Source: UBA11524 sp963642705
Lineage (GTDB): Bacteria > Bacillota > Clostridia > Christensenellales > Aristaeellaceae
Length of the DNA stretch: 64,000 nucleotides
Assembly (NCBI GenBank): GCA_963642705.1
Contig: CAVIHU010000003.1
Span: forward strand, 67,252-131,251
Direction: 5' to 3'
In this document: positions 17,067 to 25,324 of the stretch, piece after piece
How positions within the stretch are numbered: the first letter of the stretch is position 1
Layout of the letters: every line of letters begins with the position of its first letter
Program-made: the position numbers and the translations under genes
The notes under the pieces: generated by a model
Told to the model about the DNA's origin: nothing
What the model saw: the letters and a program-made list of their open reading frames with translations, nothing else
The model's database searches: none

Positions 17067-19820
17067 ATGAAGAAAATGAAGCGGCTCCTCCTCGCATCAC
17101 TGGCGGTGCTGATGCTGTTTTCCTCCTTTGCACCGTATGCGCAGGCGGACACCAAGCTGCCTTACATCACTTACAATTACGATTACTGGAAAGACATTGT
17201 CTATACCCCTGCGGCATATGTGCCTGCAGGTACCGTGACCGGCGCGACTCTTCGATGCAACGGCGAGGAGGTCGGCGCGTTCAAGAATCCGCAGGATTTG
17301 TGCGTGGCGGATGACGGCACCATCTACCTGGCGGACAGCGGCAACAACCGAATCGTTGTCCTGTCGGAGGACATGGCGAGCGTCAAACGGATCATCACCG
17401 GCTTTGAGAATCACGGCGTATCGGACACGTTTCAGACGCCGACCGGTGTCGCGCTGGGCAATGACGGCAAGCTCTACATTGCCGACAGCCTGAACCGCCG
17501 TATTGTCGTGCTCAACACGGATGACACGCTCAGCCGCATTATCGAGATTCCGCAGATGTCGCAGAGCGTCAGCGTGGTGGGCAGCATTAAGTATGCAGTC
17601 GGCACGTATGTGGAAGGGCTTGACAAAGTCGCAAATGAAATGAATGCGAACGGCCTCCTATACCGAGCGGTGTGCTTCACGAATGGCAGCGGTACGAGTA
17701 TTACGGATGAGCAGGGCGTGACCTATCAGGTCAGTGCCTATGAACAGGCGCTCAAGCCGCTCGAAACGACCGTGACGGACAGCAAGGGCGCATCTTACGT
17801 CATAGCAGCGGACGGAAAGTCGGTCGTGCGCACCAATGCGGATGGAACGACCTTCACCTACCAGAAGTACGACGCGACGACGAACATTGACCTGTTCATC
17901 CTGATTGGACGCCTGCTCAAGGGCAACCAGAACATCACGAGCCTGTCCGGCTTGATTGGTCTGGCGGTGGATGAGGAGGACAACCTCTACTGCATCAGCG
18001 CGAAAACCGTGGTGATCCTTGATCAGAAGGGCAACATGGTTTCGGCTATCAGCAACTACAAGAGCGAAGCAGGCACCCTGTCCTCTTTCGGTTCGATTAC
18101 CGAATTTGCCCTGTGCGGCGAAAGGCTGATGATTCGCGATGCGGACAACCACATCGCCGAAATGGACCGTCAGGGCGATACGATTCGCAACATCGAAAGC
18201 AATTGCATCAGCAGGACGGATGCTTCCGGCGCACTGACCCGCATGACAGGCATGGCAGGCACGTCTGATACGGATGAAGAAACGGCATTCAAGAACATCA
18301 TCGGCATTGAGATGACAGGTGATTACCTGATTGTCGGCGAAAAGAGCGGCGAAGTCAATATTCTGAAGACGTCCGGCAAGATGGTCGGCACGATGACGAA
18401 TGACGCGCTGCTGGTGCTGGATGCGGCATCGGACACGGTCAACAGCGTGGATGAGGTCGTGAACGGCAAGCAGATAGAACGCCTGGCGAATGTCTCCGGC
18501 GTCGGCATGGCGGACCGGAACGGCACGCAGCGCCTGTGCGTCAAGGAAAGCAGCGGACGTGTGCTGGTGCTGGATGATCAATACGCCGCGCTGCATACGG
18601 CACAGAACAACTGTGTGGAGGTGCAGGATCGCAATGGCACGGTGACGGATGTGATTCTCGGCGTGGACGCGGGCGATGGCTTCACGAAATTCACGGAAAT
18701 CGGCGGCGTTGAGGGTGTAGCGCTTAACAGCGCCAATCAGCTTTGCATTGCCGACAGCGAGGAGCGGCTGATTGTGCTGGACATGGAAGGCAATGTCGCA
18801 CGCATGACGGTGAATCCTGACAGCGAGGTGCTCGATGATAACTTCATGTTCACACCCCTGAAGGTTTCCGTGGACTACGCCGGACGCGTGTACTGCATCG
18901 CGCAGAACATGTTCGAGGGCATCATGGTCTTCGAGACGAACGGCGACTTCACCGGCTTCTTCGGCACGATTTCCGTTGAAATCACTGCATGGGAGAAATT
19001 CTGGCGGAAGCTGGCAACGAAGGAGGAGCGCTCGAAACAGCAGCTCTATATCCCGACAGAATTCACCGGCATCGATATCGATGACGAGGGCTTCGTGTAC
19101 GCTTCCAACAAGGACACGACAGGCGTGCAGGCTGTGCGCCGCCTGAATCCGAAGGGCGAGGATGTCATTAGAATGGGTCAGTCCAAGAATCTTGGCGGCG
19201 ACCTTCAAATCAGCGGCGCCTCGCTTTATGCGGGACCGAGCACGATTGTCGATGTTGTCTACCGCGGCAAGGGCATTTACTCGCTGCTGGACTCCAAGCG
19301 CGGCCGCATGATCACCTACGACCATGAGGGCAATCTGCTATACATCTTCGGCGGACTCGGCACGCAGGCAGGCACGATGGATGCACCTGTCGCCATCGAG
19401 CAGGCAGGCGACAAAATGCTCGCGCTGGACTCGAAGCAGGGTACGATCGTTGTCTTCGGCGAAACGGAGTACGGTCGACTTATCAACGAGGCAGTCGGGC
19501 TGCGCTATGACGGCGATGAAACACAGGCAGTGGCGCTCTGGCAGGAGGTGCTCCGGCTGGACGAAAACAACGAGCTGGCGAACACCGGTATCGGAAAGGC
19601 GTATTTGTCTGCAGGCGAAAACAAGCTCGCCATGACGTACCTGAAGCGCGGACAGAGCCGGGATTACTACTCGGTTGCCTTCAAGCGCTACCGCAACGAA
19701 GTAATGAAGGAAAACATCAACTACATTCTGACGGGCGTGATTGTGCTGATCATCGCGATTGTGCTGATCGTCAAGGTTATCCGCCCACGAATGAGCAAGA
19801 AGAACGGAAGGAGGGCTTAA
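17067..19820 (+). CDS. Membrane-tethered extracellular NHL/beta-propeller protein with TPR
   Basis: A 917-residue protein. ATG 17067 follows AAAGGAGG; the earlier in-frame codons lie inside the upstream permease gene. A signal peptide (LLLASLAVLMLFSSFAPYAQA-DT) is followed by NHL-type blades such as PQDLCVADDGTIYLADSGNN and PTGVALGNDGKLYIADSLNR; more degenerate blades continue to about residue 800. A TPR-like pair follows (ALWQEVLRLDENNELANTGI). One helix near 883-905 (ILTGVIVLIIAIVLIVKVI) anchors it, leaving a short basic tail inside. It should form a propeller on the outer face beside the importer. In such clusters it may organise binding proteins or glycan at the membrane; that is inference. 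Confidence 0.85.
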   Translation: MKKMKRLLLASLAVLMLFSSFAPYAQADTKLPYITYNYDYWKDIVYTPAAYVPAGTVTGATLRCNGEEVGAFKNPQDLCVADDGTIYLADSGNNRIVVLSEDMASVKRIITGFENHGVSDTFQTPTGVALGNDGKLYIADSLNRRIVVLNTDDTLSRIIEIPQMSQSVSVVGSIKYAVGTYVEGLDKVANEMNANGLLYRAVCFTNGSGTSITDEQGVTYQVSAYEQALKPLETTVTDSKGASYVIAADGKSVVRTNADGTTFTYQKYDATTNIDLFILIGRLLKGNQNITSLSGLIGLAVDEEDNLYCISAKTVVILDQKGNMVSAISNYKSEAGTLSSFGSITEFALCGERLMIRDADNHIAEMDRQGDTIRNIESNCISRTDASGALTRMTGMAGTSDTDEETAFKNIIGIEMTGDYLIVGEKSGEVNILKTSGKMVGTMTNDALLVLDAASDTVNSVDEVVNGKQIERLANVSGVGMADRNGTQRLCVKESSGRVLVLDDQYAALHTAQNNCVEVQDRNGTVTDVILGVDAGDGFTKFTEIGGVEGVALNSANQLCIADSEERLIVLDMEGNVARMTVNPDSEVLDDNFMFTPLKVSVDYAGRVYCIAQNMFEGIMVFETNGDFTGFFGTISVEITAWEKFWRKLATKEERSKQQLYIPTEFTGIDIDDEGFVYASNKDTTGVQAVRRLNPKGEDVIRMGQSKNLGGDLQISGASLYAGPSTIVDVVYRGKGIYSLLDSKRGRMITYDHEGNLLYIFGGLGTQAGTMDAPVAIEQAGDKMLALDSKQGTIVVFGETEYGRLINEAVGLRYDGDETQAVALWQEVLRLDENNELANTGIGKAYLSAGENKLAMTYLKRGQSRDYYSVAFKRYRNEVMKENINYILTGVIVLIIAIVLIVKVIRPRMSKKNGRRA

Positions 19821-19824
19821 GGCG

Positions 19825-20457
19825 ATGAAAGCACTGTTCAGCAGGGAAAAATGGCAGCAGCTTTTCTACACCGTTTCGCACCCGTCTGACGGCTTCTATT
19901 GGATCCGTCATGCCGAAAAGGGAAGCGTCGCCATTGCCGTCCTGATGGTCATCCTTTTCGGCATCTGCTTCACTCTCAACCGCCTGTTGGCAGGCTTCGT
20001 GGTCAACAACATCAACGAACGCACCGTCAACGCACTGTGGGAAATGAGCGGCGTCCTGGTCCTCTACCTCCTGCTGTGCGTGGGCAACTGGTCGGTGACG
20101 TGCCTGATGGACGGCGAGGGACGATTGAAGGATATCGCCATTGCTATCGGCTACTCGCTGGTGCCGATGATTGTCAGCTACATCGTGGCGACCATCGTCA
20201 GCCAGTTTGTCGCGGAAAATGAGGAGGCGTTCTATTCCATCATCATCTTCATCGGCACGGCGTATACCTTCATCATGGCGCTGACCGGCATCATGCAGGT
20301 GCATAACTACACGCTGGGCAAGACGCTCCTGACGCTGCTGCTGACGCTCGTGGCTGTGTTCATCATCATTTTCCTGGTCATGCTGGTCGCTAACTTCATC
20401 ACGCAGGTGGTAGGCTTCTTCAAGAGCATCTACACCGAGCTGATCTTCAGAGCTTGA
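19825..20457 (+). CDS. YIP1 family membrane protein
   Basis: A 210-residue protein with about five membrane helices and short loops, matching the bacterial YIP1/YckC-like family (FYTVSHPSDGFYWIRHAEKG at the N-terminus, GYSLVPMIVSYIVATIVSQF in the middle). It starts 4 nt after the NHL stop codon and ends 14 nt before the DUF5696 start. YIP1 proteins of bacteria have no proven function; beside sugar transporters they may be an assembly or membrane-organisation factor. Confidence 0.8.
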   Translation: MKALFSREKWQQLFYTVSHPSDGFYWIRHAEKGSVAIAVLMVILFGICFTLNRLLAGFVVNNINERTVNALWEMSGVLVLYLLLCVGNWSVTCLMDGEGRLKDIAIAIGYSLVPMIVSYIVATIVSQFVAENEEAFYSIIIFIGTAYTFIMALTGIMQVHNYTLGKTLLTLLLTLVAVFIIIFLVMLVANFITQVVGFFKSIYTELIFRA

Positions 20458-20471
20458 GCGGAGGTGGAAAG

Positions 20472-23081
20472 ATGAGCAAGAAAACGAAAGTCCAGCCGGA
20501 CGCGGCTCAGCACAGGTTCCGCCGCTGGCTGTGGATTGTACTCGCGGCGATTGTCATCATCGTGGCGGCGGTTGTTGTCTGGTATCTGTTCCGCTTCGAA
20601 TTCCGGCGGGAATATCAGCAGATGATTGAAACGCCTGCCGGTGCGTCGGCACAGACGGAGCTGACGGCAATCATGGACGAAAACCCGGATATCGATGCAC
20701 CGTACGCGCTCTATGCTGAGAATGAGAATCTGAAGCTTTATGCGGACATCGAATCGGCAAGTGTTGCCGTCTATGACAAGCGAACCGGCGAAACGGTCTA
20801 TTCCAATCCGCCGGATGCCGATAACGATAAGACAGCAAACAAGACGAACAAGAACTACCTGAAGAGTCAGTTCCTGCTGGATTACTATAATTCCGGACTG
20901 ACGAGCAGCACCTATGACAGCTACTCGATGAGCGTTTCGCTGGGCAATTTCAGCGCAGCGGGCATCGAAAACGGCATTGCATTCACCTACATCGTCGGTG
21001 TCGACACCATCCAGTACCTGACGCCTTCCTACCTGCCGGCGGAGCGCTATGAGACGCTGTATGAGCAGCTGGGCGATCAGGCGAAGAAAGCGGCTGACAT
21101 CGTCTATGAGCAGCGCGAGGACGGCTACTGGATTTCCGATAAGGGTTCGAGCCGCACACGTGAAATGGCGCGCGTCTCCAAGGAATTTGAAGCGCTTGGC
21201 GTAACGAAAGAGGAATACCTCGAGATGGAGGCATACGCGGGCAAAGAGCAGGCGGAAACGTTGGGCTTCACCGTGACGCTGGAATGGACGCTGGGCGAGG
21301 ATTACGTCGAGGCAACCGTCCCGGCCGGCGCAATTGAGGAGCGCGGCGGCGGCAAAATCTACCGCATTCAGCTCCTGCCGTACATGGCGGCGGCGGACAC
21401 CACTGAAAGCGGCTACATGGTTGTACCGAACGGCTCAGGAAGCCTCATTCGCTTCAATAACGGCAAGAATACCGCGGCGGTGTACAGCCAGTATGTCTAT
21501 GACCTCGACCTGATTGACGGCGACTACACGCAGACGCAGCTGACCGAGACCGTGCGCATGCCTCTCTGGGGCATCTGCCGCGAGAAAACCGGTGTGCTGG
21601 CGACCATCGAAAGCGGCTCGGCATTGGCGAGCATTAATGCGGACGTGTCGGGACGCAGCAACTCCTACAACAACGCCTATGCGATGTTCACGCTGCGTGG
21701 TGCAGAACTGCTGTCGCTCTTCGGCGCCGGCGAAACGTCGGAAATGCCGATCGTCGAGGATGAACTATACGCGGAAGACCTGACCGTCCGCTATACGCTG
21801 CTGACCGGTGAAAACGCGGGCTACAGCGGCCTGGCGAACTACTACCGCGCACGGCTGATTTCCGAAGGCGTCCTGACCGCACAGACGGAATCGGGCGACA
21901 TTCCCTTCTACTATGACCTGATTGGCGGCGTGAAGGAAACGACCCACTTCATGGGCATCCAGTACCTGCATGTCCGCGCGATGACGACCTTCAGGGAGGC
22001 GGACGAGATTGCGCAGCGCCTCAACAAGGCAGGCGTGAGGCATCAGGTGGTGAACTTCCGGGGCTGGATGAACGGCGGCTACTACCACGATGTGGCGAAC
22101 CGTGTATCCGTGCTCAGCGAGCTGGGCGGCAAGCAGGCACTGGAGGAGCTCAGTGACGCGCTGACACGCCTTGGCGGTGAGCTGTACGCGGATGTGGCGT
22201 TCCAGAAGGTGACGAGCATCTCCAAACGCTACATGGCGAATCAGGAGACGTCACGCTACTACGGCGCCGGCTATGTCGCACGCTTCGGCGTGAACAATCC
22301 GGCGAGCCTGCGCCGCACCTCGAGCCTCGGCTATGACGAGAACATCTACGATTTGCTTTCCCCGAAATTCCTGCCGTACTACGTCAGCGGATTCCTGAAC
22401 AGCACAAAGGATTTGAACATCAGCGGCATCTCGCTGCGCGATTTGGGCAGCGAACTGCATGCGGACAAACGCCGAACGGAAGTCATCGACCGCGAGCAGG
22501 CGCTCATGGTTGTCAGGAATGAGCTGGCGGACATCGCTGACAGCGGCAAGAAGGTGATGGTGTCCGGCGGCAACCTGTACGCCGTCAAGGGCGCAAATCA
22601 CGTCATTGATGCCCCGATGGGCGCAACGGAATACGTCATCGTCGACGAAACGATTCCGCTCTACGAGATGATTCTGCACGGCTGCGTGAACTACACCGGT
22701 CAGGCGATGAACACGGCGGTGAGTGAGGACTGGCAGAATGAGCTGCTGAGCATGATTGAGTACGGCGCATCGCCGCGGTATACGTTCACGGCACAGGAAG
22801 CATCCGATATGAAGTACACCGCGCTCAATTCGCTCTATGCGACGACGTTTGCCAACTGGGCGGACACAGCTGCGGAAAACTACGCGTACCTGAACGGCGC
22901 ACTGTCCGCTGTCAGCGGGGCACAGATGGTGGAGCATACCATCATCTCCGACACGCTCCGCTCCGTTCGCTACGACAACGGCGTGACCATCTACATTAAC
23001 TACGGCAGTCAGGATGCGCAGGCAGACGGCAAGACGATTCCTACCCGGGCGTATCTGCTCTCAGGAGGTGCAAACGAATGA
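20472..23081 (+). CDS. DUF5696 membrane-anchored surface protein, possible glycosidase-like barrel
   Basis: An 869-residue protein. ATG 20472 follows GAGGTGG. After a basic start, residues ~18-42 form one membrane helix (WLWIVLAAIVIIVAAVVVWY), so the rest is outside. The central and C-terminal parts match what I know as DUF5696, found in Firmicutes beside sugar ABC permeases. From about 480 there is an alternating strand/helix layout: YLHVRAMTTFREADEIAQRL, RHQVVNFRGWMNGGYYHD, LYADVAFQKV, GISLRDLGSELHADK, VMVSGGNLYAVKGANHVIDA. It reads like a TIM barrel with acidic strand ends, as in GH36/GH101-like enzymes, followed by a beta domain. Catalysis is unproven. The next permease overlaps by 4 nt. 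Confidence 0.75.
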   Translation: MSKKTKVQPDAAQHRFRRWLWIVLAAIVIIVAAVVVWYLFRFEFRREYQQMIETPAGASAQTELTAIMDENPDIDAPYALYAENENLKLYADIESASVAVYDKRTGETVYSNPPDADNDKTANKTNKNYLKSQFLLDYYNSGLTSSTYDSYSMSVSLGNFSAAGIENGIAFTYIVGVDTIQYLTPSYLPAERYETLYEQLGDQAKKAADIVYEQREDGYWISDKGSSRTREMARVSKEFEALGVTKEEYLEMEAYAGKEQAETLGFTVTLEWTLGEDYVEATVPAGAIEERGGGKIYRIQLLPYMAAADTTESGYMVVPNGSGSLIRFNNGKNTAAVYSQYVYDLDLIDGDYTQTQLTETVRMPLWGICREKTGVLATIESGSALASINADVSGRSNSYNNAYAMFTLRGAELLSLFGAGETSEMPIVEDELYAEDLTVRYTLLTGENAGYSGLANYYRARLISEGVLTAQTESGDIPFYYDLIGGVKETTHFMGIQYLHVRAMTTFREADEIAQRLNKAGVRHQVVNFRGWMNGGYYHDVANRVSVLSELGGKQALEELSDALTRLGGELYADVAFQKVTSISKRYMANQETSRYYGAGYVARFGVNNPASLRRTSSLGYDENIYDLLSPKFLPYYVSGFLNSTKDLNISGISLRDLGSELHADKRRTEVIDREQALMVVRNELADIADSGKKVMVSGGNLYAVKGANHVIDAPMGATEYVIVDETIPLYEMILHGCVNYTGQAMNTAVSEDWQNELLSMIEYGASPRYTFTAQEASDMKYTALNSLYATTFANWADTAAENYAYLNGALSAVSGAQMVEHTIISDTLRSVRYDNGVTIYINYGSQDAQADGKTIPTRAYLLSGGANE

Positions 23082-23995
23082 AAAAGCTGCGTATCTCCAT
23101 GGCGGGAAAACGCGCTGTTAACGGCTACGTTTTCATCCTGCCCTGGCTGCTGGGCTTCCTCCTCTTCTACGTGCGAAGCCTCTACATGACGGTGGAGTTC
23201 TCCCTGAATTCCATGACCGTCCTGAGCACGGGCGGTTACAAGCTTGAATTTGTCGGGCTGAAGAACTACTACGAGGCATTCTTTTCCCACGCGAGCTTCA
23301 AACAGACGCTTACGACCTCCATCGGCAACATGCTCATCGACGTACCACTGATCATCTTCTTCTCACTGTTTGTCGCGATGATCCTGAACAGGAAGATGAA
23401 GTGCCGCGGTCTGATTCGCGCGATCTTCTTCCTGCCCGTGCTGATGGGTGCGGAATCAGTCAGCAACGCGCTGAGCATTGCGGCGCAGATGATGGCAGGC
23501 GGTCTGAGCGGCGCAAGCGCGGACATGGCGGCGGCGTCCTCCTCCTCCGGTACGCTCAACATGACGTACCTGATGGATCTCTTTGCGCAGCTGGCACTGC
23601 CGGATGTGATCCTTGATTACATCACCGGCGCGGTAGAACGCATCAGCGACATCATTCAGGCATCCGGCGTACAGATTGTCCTGTTCATTGCGGGTCTGCA
23701 GTCGATTCCGTCCTCGCTATACGAGGTCGCGAAGATTGAAGGCGCAACGGGCTATGAGACGTTCTGGAAGGTCACGTTCCCGATGGTTATGCCGCACATC
23801 ATCACCTGCACGATTTACACCATCGTCGATGCCTTCAGCCAATCCGACGTGGTGCAGCTGGCATATAACACGGCGTTCACCGAGAGCAATTATGGCCTGT
23901 CATCGGCATTCAGCGTGGTTTCAACGCTGATCACCTGCTCGCTGCTGGCGCTGGTGGTTTACCTGATCAGCAAGCGCACGTTCTACTACAACTGA
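23078..23995 (+). CDS. Sugar ABC transporter permease (MalF type), second pair
   Basis: A 305-residue permease with six helices; the N-terminus GYVFILPWLLGFLLFYVRSL is typical. The EAA loop is YEVAKIEGATGYETFWKVTF followed by PMVMPH. A longer loop (MMAGGLSGASADMAAASSSSG) between helices is not usual for the family. The ATG overlaps the stop of the DUF5696 gene (ATGA), which indicates translational coupling and a shared job. It pairs with the permease 21 nt downstream. It is only distantly similar to the first pair, so it probably serves a second binding protein. Confidence 0.92.
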   Translation: MKKLRISMAGKRAVNGYVFILPWLLGFLLFYVRSLYMTVEFSLNSMTVLSTGGYKLEFVGLKNYYEAFFSHASFKQTLTTSIGNMLIDVPLIIFFSLFVAMILNRKMKCRGLIRAIFFLPVLMGAESVSNALSIAAQMMAGGLSGASADMAAASSSSGTLNMTYLMDLFAQLALPDVILDYITGAVERISDIIQASGVQIVLFIAGLQSIPSSLYEVAKIEGATGYETFWKVTFPMVMPHIITCTIYTIVDAFSQSDVVQLAYNTAFTESNYGLSSAFSVVSTLITCSLLALVVYLISKRTFYYN

Positions 23996-24016
23996 TGCGA
24001 AGGAGTGTGAAAAGCA

Positions 24017-24946
24017 ATGGAAAAATGGCGCGCGTTTCGCAATTCTCCACGCTATGAGGACGCAAAGGGTGGTGTCGTCAAGAAAGGCAAGGCGTTCCTG
24101 CTGTGGCTGCTGCGCTTTGTATTGATCGTGGGCATTGCCTATGTCATCCTTTCGCCTGTCATCGGCATCGTCAGTCAGTCCTTCTTCTCCGACACGGATT
24201 CCTCGAATCCGATGGTTTACACCATTCCGATTGAAGGCACGCTCGAACGGTATACGACCGTCATTACGCAGATGGATTACTTCCGTACGTTGGGCAACAC
24301 GCTGATTTACACCGTCGCACTGACGCTCATTCAAGTGCTGATTTGCTCCATGGTCGGCTACGGCTTCGCACGGTTTGAGTTTCCGCTCAAGAAGCTGTGG
24401 TTCGCATGCGTCATCATCATGATTGTCATCCCGAATCACACCATCATGCTGCCGCAATACATGACCTTCCGAAGCATGGGACTGATGAGCGAGGCGACCC
24501 CGATGTACGTCCTGACGGTATTTGGCACGGGTCTGCGCGCGGGTCTGTTCATCTACATCTTCAACCAGTTCTTCCGCGGGCTGCCCAAGGAAATCGAGGA
24601 GGCGGCGTTCGTCGATGGTGCGGGCACATGGTATACCTACTTCCGCATCATGCTCGTCAACGCCATGCCGGCTGTCATCACGGTGACGGTGTTCTCGCTC
24701 GTTTGGCAGTATACCGATTCCTTCTACAGCCAGCTCTTCCGCATTCCGACGGACATGCTGCTCGCCAAGCGCCTCTCGACGCTGCAGAACAACATCTCCG
24801 CGAATCTCAAGATCATGAACGTCCGCATCCAGCGCCTGTACGTCAATGCCGGCGTTGTGCTGACGATTCTGCCGTTGCTCATCCTCTACCTGCTGCTCCA
24901 GCGCCGCTTCATTGAGGGCGTTGAACGCTCGGGTATCGTAGGCTAA
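24017..24946 (+). CDS. Sugar ABC transporter permease (MalG type), second pair
   Basis: A 309-residue permease. After a polar N-terminal tail, six helices follow. The EAA loop is EEAAFVDGAGTWYTYFRIML, less conserved than usual (VNAMPAVITV instead of LPxxxP). The C-terminus ERSGIVG matches MalG-type permeases. It starts 21 nt after its partner with AAGGAG at a good distance. It ends the first transcript segment; an 18-bp stem lies 60 nt behind it. No ATPase is nearby. Confidence 0.92.
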   Translation: MEKWRAFRNSPRYEDAKGGVVKKGKAFLLWLLRFVLIVGIAYVILSPVIGIVSQSFFSDTDSSNPMVYTIPIEGTLERYTTVITQMDYFRTLGNTLIYTVALTLIQVLICSMVGYGFARFEFPLKKLWFACVIIMIVIPNHTIMLPQYMTFRSMGLMSEATPMYVLTVFGTGLRAGLFIYIFNQFFRGLPKEIEEAAFVDGAGTWYTYFRIMLVNAMPAVITVTVFSLVWQYTDSFYSQLFRIPTDMLLAKRLSTLQNNISANLKIMNVRIQRLYVNAGVVLTILPLLILYLLLQRRFIEGVERSGIVG

Positions 24947-25006
24947 TGGAAAAGTAACAAAAAGATAAACATTAGCAAACGTAAGCGCAATAATTAACAT
25001 TGAAGT

Positions 25007-25079
25007 ATTCGCCCATAAGGTGCACATAAACGGCGACCAGATGAGTCCTCCATGCCGAAACTGTACTTTATGGGCGAAT
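25007..25079 (+). other. Long structured stem-loop in the 3' region of the permease operon
   Basis: 25007-25024 pairs with 25062-25079 over 18 bp, the only deviations being two G-U pairs. The 37-nt loop contains CGGC (25031) and GCCG (25054), able to form an inner 4-bp helix. There is no T tract, so it is not a normal terminator; it could protect the 3' end of the permease mRNA or be an RNA element of its own. Confidence 0.6.
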
Positions 25080-25146
25080 TAAATCCCTCGAAAACATTTT
25101 TTCGGAGAATTTCGGTCAAATAGAGCGGAATTTCGTGATTTACTTG

Positions 25147-25176
25147 TTGACTTACAGCGTAGGTTTGTGCTATGAT
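25147..25176 (+). promoter_or_regulatory. Sigma-A promoter of the triple-repeat protein gene
   Basis: TTGACT-18-TATGAT, about 140 nt before the GTG start. It allows the secreted protein and the second binding protein to be expressed apart from the permeases. Confidence 0.7.
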
Positions 25177-25286
25177 AAGAGTCAGAGGAGCCATGGCGTA
25201 TTTGGCTCAAAATTGACCGGTATGGCAGAACGCTGACTGCCGGTTCAAGGGAAACCATGGCAAACAAGCTGCACAAACGGAACCAA

Positions 25287-25324
25287 GTCCCTGAAAAAGG
25301 GACATGAAGGAGGTTATCCAAGTG
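25287..25324 (+). promoter_or_regulatory. Hairpin and ribosome site that fix the GTG start
   Basis: GTCCCT-gaaaa-AGGGAC (25287-25303) is followed at once by AAGGAGG (25307-25313) and, 8 nt later, GTG 25322. The in-frame ATG at 25304 lies before the ribosome site and is therefore not the start. Confidence 0.7.

Larger units (their letters stand above)
24947..25321. other. Intergenic region between transport segments
   Basis: The 375 nt hold a long stem-loop at 25007-25079, a sigma-A promoter at 25147-25176 and a small hairpin next to the ribosome site of the following gene (25287-25303). No reading frame of note. Confidence 0.65.

Noticed and set aside
25025..25075. Hammerhead ribozyme-like core (CAGATGA ... 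GCCGAAAC) in the loop of the long stem
   Set aside because: The invariant U of CUGAUGA is an A, the stem II halves (GTCC and TGCC) do not pair, and the helix next to GAAA has C opposite C. Chance resemblance.
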